Assembly: GCA_023431345.1 (NCBI GenBank)
Contig: JAEYWK010000214.1
Location: 1-64,000 of the forward strand
DNA length: 64,000 bases
Direction of reading: 5' to 3'
DNA from: Pseudomonadota bacterium
GTDB lineage: Bacteria; Myxococcota_A; Polyangia; Polyangiales; Polyangiaceae
Made by a program: the position numbers and the translations under genes. Below are positions 17,171 to 25,390 of this stretch, piece by piece; the stretch's first letter is position 1; every line of letters begins with the position of its first letter. The notes under the pieces are model-generated. The model saw only the letters and a program-made list of their open reading frames with translations. It made no database searches and was not told the origin of the DNA.

Positions 17171-18132
17171 GCGCCGAGCAGCGCTCCCATCAACTCTTGG
17201 CGAATGAAGTCTCCGAACACCAACAGCTCGAGCGCCGAAAGCACGAGGAACGGCCCGAAGGCGATGCGAGCCTTGCCGAAGCCGGGCTCTGGTGCGTCGG
17301 CCAGCGGATCACCTTCGAGCTCCGCCTCGATTTCGGCTCGCTCTTCGGGGCTCGCGCGTTCGAGCTCAGCGCGGAGCTCCTCGCGCTCTCGCTTCACGGC
17401 CTCGGGCTCGTCGAGCTTGCCGCGCACCAGGTAGACCGCGATCACCATCAGCGTGGCTTGAAGCGCGGCCGCCAGCAGCGTGAACAGCGCGCCTTGCCAG
17501 CCGAACCAAGCGCCCGCGAGCAGCGTGAGCTTCGCGTCGCCGAGGCCCATCCCCGGCTTGCCACGCAGCCAGCGGTGCAACCAATCGAATGGCAGCCACA
17601 CCAACAAGAAGCCGACGACGGCGCCGATCACGCTCTCTTCGAAGGTGGCGCCGGGGCGAATCGGCACGCTCACGACGCCGAGCGCGGCTCCGCCGAGCGT
17701 GATCGGATCCGGCAGGTACATGTGCGAAAGGTCGATGAACGCCGCCGCGATCAGGCCCAGCCCCAGCGCGAGCTCGACGGCGAAGAACAGCAGGCCCTGC
17801 CAGAGCGGCGTGTCGCTCGGCAGCATCAGCACGCCGACTTGAATCAGCGCACCGCCCAGCAGGCCGCCGAGCAGCTCCACTAGCGGGTAGCGCGGCGAGA
17901 TGGGCGCCTTGCAGCACCGCGCACGCCCGCGCAGCAGCAGCCAGCCCAGCACCGGCAAGTTGTCGTAGGCGCGGATGGGCGTGCCGCACGACGTGCAGCG
18001 CGAGGCCGGAAAAGCCAAGCTCTCGCCGCGCGGCAAGCGGTAGATGACGACGTTCAGGAAGCTCCCGAAGAGCAGACCCAGCGACACGCCCAGCCCCATC
18101 CAAAACCAGGGCGGCAGCTCGAAGACGCTCAC
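17167..18132 (-). CDS. pilD: Type IV prepilin peptidase / N-methyltransferase
   Basis: Membrane aspartic protease that removes leader peptides from type IV prepilins and type II pseudopilins and methylates the new N-terminus. The 321-residue protein has SFLNVVIYRLPRGESLAFPASRC, the first zinc pair C46xxC49, and the catalytic aspartates D134 (AAAFIDLSHMYLPDP) and D199 (GMGLGDAKL). The second zinc half is unusual: C73-C74 adjacent instead of CxxC. A charged, Glu/Arg-rich loop of about 45 residues is inserted before the last membrane segments. No pilin genes are adjacent. It lies 9 bp downstream of the glutaredoxin gene. Confidence 0.9.
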   Translation of the reverse strand: MSVFELPPWFWMGLGVSLGLLFGSFLNVVIYRLPRGESLAFPASRCTSCGTPIRAYDNLPVLGWLLLRGRARCCKAPISPRYPLVELLGGLLGGALIQVGVLMLPSDTPLWQGLLFFAVELALGLGLIAAAFIDLSHMYLPDPITLGGAALGVVSVPIRPGATFEESVIGAVVGFLLVWLPFDWLHRWLRGKPGMGLGDAKLTLLAGAWFGWQGALFTLLAAALQATLMVIAVYLVRGKLDEPEAVKREREELRAELERASPEERAEIEAELEGDPLADAPEPGFGKARIAFGPFLVLSALELLVFGDFIRQELMGALLGA

Positions 18133-18141
18133 GCGCCGAGC

Positions 18142-18402
18142 CTACACCGCTTCGGCCAACAGGCGATCGAGCTCTCCGGTGCGCTCGAGCTGAGCCAGCT
18201 CGGTGAAGCCGCCCACCGGCCTGCCGTTGATGAACACCTGCGGTACCGTCGGACGCTGGGTGATCTCGAGGAGCCACTTTCGCTTGGCGGGGTCGTTCGA
18301 AACGTCGACCTCGGTGAAGGGCACGCCCTTCTCTTCGAGGAGCTGCCGCGCGCGAAAGCACCAGCCACACCAGGGGGTACGGTAGACGACGATTTCGGCC
18401 AT
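18142..18402 (-). CDS. grxC: Glutaredoxin (GrxC type)
   Basis: An 86-residue thiol-disulfide oxidoreductase of the glutaredoxin 3 class. The active site is CGWC (YRTPWCGWCFRARQLLEEKGV), with the cis-Pro block TVPQVFINGRPVGG that binds glutathione. The canonical site is CPYC, so the redox potential or specificity may differ. It probably reduces protein disulfides or mixed disulfides with glutathione. It is followed by the prepilin peptidase gene on the same strand and is divergent from the ClpB-like gene 72 bp away. Confidence 0.9.
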   Translation of the reverse strand: MAEIVVYRTPWCGWCFRARQLLEEKGVPFTEVDVSNDPAKRKWLLEITQRPTVPQVFINGRPVGGFTELAQLERTGELDRLLAEAV

Positions 18403-18474
18403 GGACCAAGCTCGTTCTAGCTCCGCAGCCGGGCCTCAGCCAGCGAGCCCGGTCTGCTATGCTCACGTCCGCCC

Positions 18475-21075
18475 ATGCCGGAAGAGCCCGCGCTCACCAC
18501 TCTGTCTCTGGATCGCTACCTGCCGCCGGCCAAGGCCTTGGTGGCGCGAGCGCAGTCGCTCGCTGATGAGCGAAAGCACGCGGAAGTGCAGCCGCTACAT
18601 CTGCTTTCGCGCGCGCTCGAGCGGGGGCGCAGCACCCGAGGCGTTTTCGAGCAGGCGACCTCGAGCCTGCTCGACTTCGAGAGCGCCGTCGAACGCGCCC
18701 TCGCCACTTTGCCTCAGTCGAAAGAGCGCTCGTACCTGTCGGATGCCATGATCGACCTGCTGAGCCGCGCCGAGCGTGACGCGAGTCAAGAGCGCGCGCC
18801 GCACGTCACCTCCGCGCACTTGTTGAACGCGCTCTCTCAAGAGATTCGCGGCGCGGCCGGTGAGCTACTGTCGGCCTTCGGCGTGGTTCCCGGCTCCCTC
18901 CGGCGCCACGCCGCGCTGCTCGATGAAAAGGCCGACGCGCCGCAAGGCGAAGCGAGCGGCAACCCCGGCGATTTGACCAGCTCGCTGCTCGACGGTCCGC
19001 GCGGCGGCGATCCGGTCATCGCGCGCGCCGACGAAGTGCGGCGCTTGGTCACGATCCTCGAGCGTCGCCAGAAGCACCACCCGCTCTTGGTGGGCGAAGT
19101 GGGCGTGGGCAAGCGGGCCATCATCCGCGCGCTGGCCCGGCGCATCGCGGCGGGAGACGTGCCGGCGCGCTTGCTCGGCGCGCGCCTGGTCGAGCTGGAT
19201 TTGGCGGCTATCGTCGCTGGCACGCGCTTGCGCGGCGAGATCGAAGAGCGCCTGCGCAAGCTGCTGGCTTCGTTCGGCGCGCGCAGCGGCGGCAGCGAAC
19301 AGATCTTGGTGATCTGCGGGCTGGAGCAGCTGATCGGCCAAGGGCCTACCGGCTCGAGCCTCGCCGACGTGCTCCGCCCCGCCCTCGGCCGCGGGGAGCT
19401 GCGCGTGCTCGCGACGATCACGCCCGACGGGCTGCGCAAGCTCAGCGAGAAAGATCCGATGCTGGCGCGCTCTTTCACCGAAATCGCGGTCGAAGAGCCG
19501 AGCGTGGCCCAGGCCATCGAGATCGTGCGCGGCGTAGCGCAGAGCTTGGAAGAGCACCACGGCGTGCCGATCCAAGACCGCGCGATCATCTCTGCGGTCG
19601 AGCTCGCCAAGCGCTACGTGCAAGAGCGGCGCCTACCCGACGCCGCGATCGACTTGCTCGACGAGGCCGCCGCCGCCAAGCGCGTCGAGACGGACGGCAT
19701 GCCGCTCGAGCTGGATAGACTGGTGCATCGGCTCGATTCCTTGCAGGCCCAGCTCGCGTCACTGGCCGACGAAGACGACGCGGCCGCTCGAGAGCTGCTC
19801 GCAAAGTTGCAGGCCGAGCGCGCCGAGCTCGAGCCACAGGTCACGGCCCTGCGCGGCGCCATCGAGGGGCGACGCAGCGTCACCGCCGCCATCCAGGCGC
19901 TGCAAGCGCAGCTCGCGAGCGCCGAAGCCGAGCGCAACCGCGCGCGCGACGAGAAGAACTTCGCGCGGCTCGGCGAGCTCGAGCACGTCACGTTGCCCGA
20001 TCTCACGGCCCGGCTCGCGAAGGCGGAAGACGCTGCGCGCAGCCACGGCGAGCGCAAGAACCCCAAGCTGCTGGATCAAGACGTGGCCGCCACGCTCGCG
20101 AGCTGGACTGGCATCCCGGTCGACAAGATGCTCGAGGCCGAAGCGGAAAAGCTGCTGAAAATGGAGGCGCGCCTCGGGGAGCGCATCGTCGGTCAAGACC
20201 ACGCGCTCGCCGCGGTGTCGCGCGCGGTTCGGCGTGGTCGCGTCGGCCTGCGTGATCCCAAGCGCCCGATCGGCTCGTTCTTGCTGCTGGGGCCGAGCGG
20301 CGTCGGCAAGACGGAGCTGGCCAAGGCGCTGGCCGAGTTTTTGTTCGACGACGAAGCGGCGCTGACTCGCCTCGACATGAGCGAGTTCATGGAGCGCCAC
20401 ATGGCGCAGCGGCTGATCGGCGCGCCGCCTGGCTACGCCGACAGCGATCAAGGCGGGTTCTTGACCGAAGCCGTGCGCCGGCGACCTTACTCGGTGCTGC
20501 TGTTCGACGAGGTCGAGAAGGCGCACCAAGACGTGTTCAACCTGCTGCTGCAAGTGCTGGATGACGGGCGCTTGACCGACGGGCGCGGGCGCTTGGCAGA
20601 CTTCTCGAACACGGTCGTCGTCATGACCAGCAACATCGGCTCGGAGCGCATCCTCGACGCCGACGCCAAGCTGTTCGAGTCCGAGGAGGGCCGCCAGGCG
20701 CTGCGCGACTTGATGTTCGACCGCCTCGGTGACTTCTTCCGTCCCGAGTTCTTGAATCGCCTCGACGACGTGTGCGTGTTTCGACCGCTGACCAAGCAAG
20801 ATTTGCGGAAAATCGTGGATATTCGCCTCGGTGAGCTCAGCCGCTTGCTGGCGCCGCGCAAGCTCACGCTCGACGTCACCGAAGCCGCCAAGCTGCGCCT
20901 GGTCGATTTGAGCTACGAACCTGCCCTCGGCGCGCGCCCGCTGAAGCGCACCTTCCTGCGCGAGCTGCAGGATCCGCTCGCGCACGCGCTCTTGTCAGCA
21001 AAAGCCCCGAACGGCGGCAGCGTCAAAGTCGACGCGCAGGGCGACACCCTCTCGCTCGACATCGTCCCCGCGTAA
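18475..21075 (+). CDS. ClpB-like AAA+ protein with a degenerate first ATPase domain
   Basis: An 866-residue ClpB/Hsp104-type protein: Clp-N repeats (1-145), NBD1, a coiled-coil middle domain (about 410-545) and NBD2. NBD2 is intact, with GPSGVGKT at 606-613, VLLFDEVE with D678/E679 and sensor TSNIGS. NBD1 is not: Walker A reads GEVGVGKR (207-214), Walker B reads ILVICGLE with C281-G282 in place of Asp-Glu, and the pore loop reads GTRLRGE with Leu252 replacing the usual Tyr. It is thus a divergent paralogue rather than the main ClpB, perhaps a dedicated disaggregase or scaffold. ATG start. Confidence 0.85.
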   Translation: MPEEPALTTLSLDRYLPPAKALVARAQSLADERKHAEVQPLHLLSRALERGRSTRGVFEQATSSLLDFESAVERALATLPQSKERSYLSDAMIDLLSRAERDASQERAPHVTSAHLLNALSQEIRGAAGELLSAFGVVPGSLRRHAALLDEKADAPQGEASGNPGDLTSSLLDGPRGGDPVIARADEVRRLVTILERRQKHHPLLVGEVGVGKRAIIRALARRIAAGDVPARLLGARLVELDLAAIVAGTRLRGEIEERLRKLLASFGARSGGSEQILVICGLEQLIGQGPTGSSLADVLRPALGRGELRVLATITPDGLRKLSEKDPMLARSFTEIAVEEPSVAQAIEIVRGVAQSLEEHHGVPIQDRAIISAVELAKRYVQERRLPDAAIDLLDEAAAAKRVETDGMPLELDRLVHRLDSLQAQLASLADEDDAAARELLAKLQAERAELEPQVTALRGAIEGRRSVTAAIQALQAQLASAEAERNRARDEKNFARLGELEHVTLPDLTARLAKAEDAARSHGERKNPKLLDQDVAATLASWTGIPVDKMLEAEAEKLLKMEARLGERIVGQDHALAAVSRAVRRGRVGLRDPKRPIGSFLLLGPSGVGKTELAKALAEFLFDDEAALTRLDMSEFMERHMAQRLIGAPPGYADSDQGGFLTEAVRRRPYSVLLFDEVEKAHQDVFNLLLQVLDDGRLTDGRGRLADFSNTVVVMTSNIGSERILDADAKLFESEEGRQALRDLMFDRLGDFFRPEFLNRLDDVCVFRPLTKQDLRKIVDIRLGELSRLLAPRKLTLDVTEAAKLRLVDLSYEPALGARPLKRTFLRELQDPLAHALLSAKAPNGGSVKVDAQGDTLSLDIVPA

Positions 21076-21087
21076 GGCGCTGGGCGA

Positions 21088-21306
21088 GGGGGACAACAGG
21101 AAGGGTGGAAGTTTGGAAGGGCGAGACGCCGATCGGGTTTGGAGGACCAAACCCGATCGGGGGTTTCCCGTCGGGTCTCCGCGACGCCTCCGCCTCTTGC
21201 GACGCGCTCCCTGCCACCCCCCAAAAAATCTCTCTCTCCCCTTCCACCCTCCCACCCTTCCTGTTGCCCTCTCTCTCCCCGTTTCCCCGCCTCCCTGTTG
21301 TCCCCC
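21088..21306. repeat. MITE-like element with 13-bp perfect terminal inverted repeats
   Basis: The 238-bp gap between the convergent ClpB-like and lipoprotein genes contains GGGGGACAACAGG at 21088-21100 and its exact complement at 21294-21306. A second, overlapping 15-bp inverted pair (21094-21108 with 21252-21266) lies inside. The centre holds a perfect 14-bp hairpin, and the right part is strongly pyrimidine-rich. No open reading frame fits inside. It resembles a miniature inverted-repeat element, or a large bidirectional terminator. Confidence 0.6.
21129..21160 (+). terminator. Perfect 14-bp hairpin downstream of the ClpB-like gene
   Basis: CCGATCGGGTTTGG pairs exactly with CCAAACCCGATCGG around an AGGA loop. 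It lies 54 bp after the ClpB-like stop and is symmetric, so it could end transcripts from either strand. No T-run follows, so it is not a classical intrinsic terminator. Confidence 0.55.
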
Positions 21307-21313
21307 CGAGCCG

Positions 21314-21610
21314 TTAGGAGCCGGCGAGGCGACGCTGGAAGGAGACGAGGCAGGCGCGGCCGCCGGACAGCTGCAGGCACTGCAGCAGCTGGTAGTCCCA
21401 CGGCGTCGTGAGGCACTGGCGCGTCACTTCTTCGGCTTTGGCGGCGAGGGCAGGGCGTCGCTGCACGATGCTCAGGGGGGTGCCGGGCCGAAAGCCGACG
21501 GACGCGAGCGCGAAATCGCGGCATTCGCTGGGGCCGGGCAGCTTGCGCGCGCAACCGCTCAGCACGAGCGCACAAAAAATCAACGGGAGGCAGCTGGCTC
21601 TCACCGGCAT
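21314..21610 (-). CDS. Small hypothetical lipoprotein
   Basis: A 98-residue protein with a lipoprotein signal peptide, lipobox LSGC (Cys20). The mature part contains four cysteines (ECRDFA, RQCLTT, LQCLQL, RACLVSF) that may form disulfides, and no known domain. The ATG at 21610 gives the signal peptide at the N-terminus; a TTG at 21631 is in frame but less likely. The gene is convergent with the ClpB-like gene across the inverted-repeat element and lies 59 bp downstream of the DUF4340 gene's stop on the other side. Confidence 0.6.
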   Translation of the reverse strand: MPVRASCLPLIFCALVLSGCARKLPGPSECRDFALASVGFRPGTPLSIVQRRPALAAKAEEVTRQCLTTPWDYQLLQCLQLSGGRACLVSFQRRLAGS

Positions 21611-21669
21611 GCCTCCCGTTATATCACCCAAGCCGCGCCGCCGCGGCCCCTGCGACGAGGACCGAAAGC

Positions 21670-22767
21670 TCAGTGCCCGCCGTGCGGATCATCCATCGCC
21701 GGCATGCCTGGGGGCATACCGGGGGGAGGAGTGCCCGCGCCGGCGCTGGCCGTGTCTTTCTTGTCCTTGTCGCTCTCCTTCTGGAACTTCTTCTGCTCGG
21801 CGATCGCCCAGTCAGCGGCCCAGCTGGAGATGCTCCAGATTTCGTCGCTACCGCTGACCTTGACCCAGCGGCTCGAGCCTTCGGCGTTGGCGCCGACGTT
21901 CACGTCACGCTTGGCGCCGTCCTTCAGCGTGAGCTGAATGGTCGCGACCGGCTTCTCGAGCCCGACGTCGGCTGGCGTCTTGCCCTTCTCGGCGAAGCCA
22001 TCGGCGTTGAGCGTCTTGTAGGCGCGGACGAAATCTTTCACCTTCGAGTCGTCGAAGTTCTTGATCGGCTCCGGCGTGGCCTTGCCCTTGCCGAACTTAC
22101 CTTTCCAGTCTTCGCCGTCTTTGGTGAAGCTGAAGCTGCCGTGCTCGTTGGTGATGGTGGCAGCGTTGACGTCACCCTCTTCGAACTTGAACAGCGACAG
22201 GTCGCGCCAGCCCTTCACGTCACGCGCGTACAAGTAGCTCGAGTAGCCCTTGATCGCGTAAACGCCGTCTTTGCCCGCGATGCGCGTCATTTGACCGCGC
22301 CCGCCGTTCTCGCCGAAGCGAGCGTCGAGCACCACCGCGCCGCCCTTACTGAAGACGGCGTGCAGGCCCTTGTCGTCCGACACTCCGTACTTCGCGTAGC
22401 CGGTGTTGGCGGCGTCGATCTGCTCGCTGACCTTGAGGGCCTTGAGGTTGTCGAGCAGCGACGTGACGTTGGCTTGGTTGGCCTTCGCCTCGACCGGCTT
22501 GGTCAGCTTCCACTCTTCACCGCTCTTGGTGAGCTCGATGTCGACGGGTGCGCCGCCATCTTCGCCCGCCTTGTTCAAGACGATCTTGTCGATGGCCTTG
22601 ATGTCTTCGTCTTTGATGTCGATCTTCGGCAGCGCTGCGGCTTGGCCGCTCAGCGAGTAGCGGGCGGCGCTCTCCGCCTCCTTTTTGTTTTGGAGGTAGA
22701 GGCCGCCGCCCAGCACGCCCAGCACGCCTAGCGCGACGTACAGCTTGGTCTCGGTGTTCATTGCCAT
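21670..22767 (-). CDS. DUF4340 domain protein of a Gld-type ABC operon
   Basis: A 365-residue protein with one N-terminal transmembrane segment (KLYVALGVLGVLGGGLYLQ) and an exported DUF4340 region built of repeated domains (TKSGEEWKLTKP, SSYLYARDVKGWRDLSLFKF). The C-terminus is Lys/Asp-rich and then Pro/Gly/Met/His-rich. DUF4340 proteins are regularly encoded after GldG-like genes and are assumed to be extracytoplasmic partners of that ABC complex. It is the last gene of the operon, 34 bp after the GldG-like stop. Function is otherwise unknown. Confidence 0.82.
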   Translation of the reverse strand: MAMNTETKLYVALGVLGVLGGGLYLQNKKEAESAARYSLSGQAAALPKIDIKDEDIKAIDKIVLNKAGEDGGAPVDIELTKSGEEWKLTKPVEAKANQANVTSLLDNLKALKVSEQIDAANTGYAKYGVSDDKGLHAVFSKGGAVVLDARFGENGGRGQMTRIAGKDGVYAIKGYSSYLYARDVKGWRDLSLFKFEEGDVNAATITNEHGSFSFTKDGEDWKGKFGKGKATPEPIKNFDDSKVKDFVRAYKTLNADGFAEKGKTPADVGLEKPVATIQLTLKDGAKRDVNVGANAEGSSRWVKVSGSDEIWSISSWAADWAIAEQKKFQKESDKDKKDTASAGAGTPPPGMPPGMPAMDDPHGGH

Positions 22768-22801
22768 ATTTGGATCTCGCTCTGAATTCCGGGAGCTGCG
22801 C

Positions 22802-24649
22802 TCAGACCTTGACTTGATCGCGACGCGCCTGGCGGCTGCGCCAGCGCAGCACGCCGAAGGCGCCGAAGGCGACCGGCATGCCGAGGATCAGCCACCACTG
22901 CACGTTGGCCTGCAGGTTCTTGCGCGCCGCGCGGTACTCTTCGTCCTTCTTCTTGATCTCGGCGTCGTCGTCCTCGGCCTTGAACTTGGGCTTGCTGACG
23001 CTGGTGTAGGTGAGGTTCGCGTCGCCGATCAGCTTCGCGCTCGCCGCCACCAAGTCGGAGTCGCCGCTCATCCAGTCGAGCGTGTTCTTGAGCGAGATGA
23101 TCATGGGCGTCAGGTACTTGGTGTACGGCTGAGCGAACATGAGCAGCTGCGGGTCACCACCCACGGCGCCGAACATGGCGAACTGACCGCCGAGCTCAGG
23201 GCCGTTGCCGGCGTACGCGAACGGGTTCGTGAGGAACTGGCTCGACGAGACGACGAGCACGCGCGAGGGCTGCGCGGCGCGCTCGGGCGGGGTGATGCCC
23301 TCACCAGGGCTGCCCTTGAACGCGCTCTGCAGCTTGCCGTCGGCGTACGCGGCCAGCACGCGCTGAGCCTGCGGAGGCTTGGGCCGCCACTGCTCGCGCA
23401 GCTTCATGTCGATGGTCTCCGACTTGTCGACGCTCGTCGCCGGAGTGGAGCGAGCCACCGCGACCAGCTTCACGTCCGCCGGCTGCTTGTCGCGCTTCAG
23501 CTCGAGGCTGCTCGGGAACGGCAAGACGACCTCGTCCATGCGGAAGAACCCGGCGAAGCCGGTGTCGAGCAGCTTCTCCTTCTCGTCCATGCGCGTGTCG
23601 TTGACGACGTGCGCGATGCCGGGATGGCGGATCCAAGCCGGCGTGCCGCCTTGGGTCATCACCTGCACGCGGAACTGCGCGCCGTGGTCGAATACGGCGT
23701 CCTTGTTCATGTGGATGCCGTAGCCATCCAGCAGCTTGTCGAGGCCGTGCGTGCTGAGCGTCGCGCTCATGCTCGCGTCGTTGGCCTTGAGGTTGACGGC
23801 CGAGGCGTACACCACCAGCGACTTGCCGCCGAGCATCAGGAACTCGTCGATGCGGCGCAGCTCCTTCTCGGTGTAGTCCTTCTGCGGCTGGGTGATGATG
23901 ATGCCGGCGAGGTCCTTGTCGATCTCGCTGCCGCCGTCTTTCAGGTCCAGGTCCTCGATCTTGTAGAAGGGGAACGCCTGCTCGAGGATGCCCTTCAGGT
24001 TCGGCCCGCCGCCGCCGCGCCCTTGCTTGGGCGTGAGGTTGGCGTCGGTCAGCTTCAGCTCGTCTTTGTTGGTGACGACGCCGATGCGGTGCTTGATGTC
24101 GTCGGCCTTGTCGCGAATCTCGCGGATCTTGTTGGTGATCCAGAACTCGAGGCCGTCGGACTGCTGGTAAGGCAGCTGCGGAATGACGGCCTTCTCGCTG
24201 CCGTACTTGAACACCAGGCCCAGGTAGCCTTGGGCGATGGCGGCCGTGTCCTCGGCGGTCTGGTTCATCTCGCCGAAGGGCTGCTCCTGCAGGCCTGCTT
24301 CCTTCGCCTGCTCGCGCAGCTCGTCGGTGTTCGGCTCGATCAAGGTGAACTTGAACTTGCCCTTGCCTTCGCGCTCGTACTCCTTGAGCAAGTCGGTCAG
24401 GTCGCGCACGAAGGCGTCGAGCTGGGGCAGGCCCGTCTTCACGTAGGCGTCGACCTGAATCGGCGTCTTCAGCGAGCTGAGCAAGCGCCCGCTGCCCTTG
24501 CTCAGGGTGTAGCGCTCGTTACGGGTCCAATCGAAGCGGGAGTAGGCCTTGAACGACAGCATGTTGGCCACCACCGCGATCGCCACGATGACGATCAGGT
24601 AGAGGCCCGTCTGGGTCGCCGCTTTCCTCTTTTGGTCTTGCGTTGCCAC
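22802..24649 (-). CDS. GldG-family ABC-associated membrane protein
   Basis: A 615-residue protein with a transmembrane helix near the N-terminus (LYLIVIVAIAVVANMLS), a large extracytoplasmic GldG/ABC-type uncharacterised region (RNERYTLSKGSGRLLSSLKTPIQVDAYVKTG; later ITQPQKDYTEKELRRIDEFLMLGGKSLVV) and a C-terminal transmembrane helix with a short basic tail. GldG forms an ABC complex with GldF and GldA, first defined in Bacteroidetes gliding; homologous sets also occur in non-gliding bacteria. It is third in the operon, 3 bp after the permease stop. Confidence 0.87.
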   Translation of the reverse strand: MATQDQKRKAATQTGLYLIVIVAIAVVANMLSFKAYSRFDWTRNERYTLSKGSGRLLSSLKTPIQVDAYVKTGLPQLDAFVRDLTDLLKEYEREGKGKFKFTLIEPNTDELREQAKEAGLQEQPFGEMNQTAEDTAAIAQGYLGLVFKYGSEKAVIPQLPYQQSDGLEFWITNKIREIRDKADDIKHRIGVVTNKDELKLTDANLTPKQGRGGGGPNLKGILEQAFPFYKIEDLDLKDGGSEIDKDLAGIIITQPQKDYTEKELRRIDEFLMLGGKSLVVYASAVNLKANDASMSATLSTHGLDKLLDGYGIHMNKDAVFDHGAQFRVQVMTQGGTPAWIRHPGIAHVVNDTRMDEKEKLLDTGFAGFFRMDEVVLPFPSSLELKRDKQPADVKLVAVARSTPATSVDKSETIDMKLREQWRPKPPQAQRVLAAYADGKLQSAFKGSPGEGITPPERAAQPSRVLVVSSSQFLTNPFAYAGNGPELGGQFAMFGAVGGDPQLLMFAQPYTKYLTPMIISLKNTLDWMSGDSDLVAASAKLIGDANLTYTSVSKPKFKAEDDDAEIKKKDEEYRAARKNLQANVQWWLILGMPVAFGAFGVLRWRSRQARRDQVKV

Positions 24650-24652
24650 GGC

Positions 24653-25387
24653 TCACGCCCACTTTCTGCGCTCGAGCGCACGGAAGGCCACGACCAAGCA
24701 CAGGGCCGTAACCGTCAGGAAGAACACCACGTCGCGCGTATCGACCAGGCCGCGCGAGAAGCCGGACAGGCGCGAATCGAAGGCGATGAAGTTGAGAACG
24801 TTACCGGCCGTGCCGCCCACCCAGCGCGCCAGCGAGCCGGTGAACCACAGCACGATCAGCACGAACACGGTCAAGAAGAAGGCGATCGCCTGGCTCTCGG
24901 TGAGCGAGCTCAACAAGAGGCCGATCGCGGTCGCGGCGGCGCAGAACAAGATCAGGCCGAAGTATCCGGACAGCACGGGGCCGGTGTCCAGCGGGCCCAG
25001 GTTCCACGGCCACTTGAACATGGCGATGGGGTAGACGGCGGTGGCCAGCACCAGCACCAGCAGCATCCCGAGCGCGCCGAGGTACTTGCCCAAGATCACG
25101 TCGCTGTCCTTCACGGGCAGCGTGATGAGCATCTCGAGCGTACCGGAGCGCTTCTCCTCGGCGATCAAGCGCATGGTGATGACCGGCACGACCAAGAAGG
25201 CCAGACCGAGCGGCGCCAGCTCGAACATGCGCGAAACCGTCGCGCGGTCGACCTGCCAGAAGCCGCCGCCGACCAGGAAGAAGAACGCACCCAGCACCAA
25301 GAAGCTGAGGCAGATGACCACGTAGGCCACCGGTGAGTCGAAGTAAGAGCGGAACTCGCGCTTGGCGATGATCAGCATCGGCGACAT
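24653..25387 (-). CDS. GldF-type ABC transporter permease
   Basis: A 244-residue ABC-2-type permease with six predicted membrane helices (for example VAYVVICLSFLVLGAFFFLVGG, FLTVFVLIVLWFTGSLARW). The cytosolic segment ITMRLIAEEKRSGTLEMLITLPVKDSDVILGKYLGAL is the hallmark of the GldF/NosY-like group. It pairs with the upstream ATPase (3-bp gap) and the downstream GldG-like protein (3-bp gap), giving a tight operon. The substrate is unknown. Confidence 0.9.
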   Translation of the reverse strand: MSPMLIIAKREFRSYFDSPVAYVVICLSFLVLGAFFFLVGGGFWQVDRATVSRMFELAPLGLAFLVVPVITMRLIAEEKRSGTLEMLITLPVKDSDVILGKYLGALGMLLVLVLATAVYPIAMFKWPWNLGPLDTGPVLSGYFGLILFCAAATAIGLLLSSLTESQAIAFFLTVFVLIVLWFTGSLARWVGGTAGNVLNFIAFDSRLSGFSRGLVDTRDVVFFLTVTALCLVVAFRALERRKWA

Positions 25388-25390
25388 GGC

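Noticed and set aside
22745..25336. 863-residue plus-strand frame over the Gld-type operon
   Set aside because: It is a shadow of the opposite-strand genes; its composition (VDLG/AVRL repeats) follows from GC-biased antisense codons.
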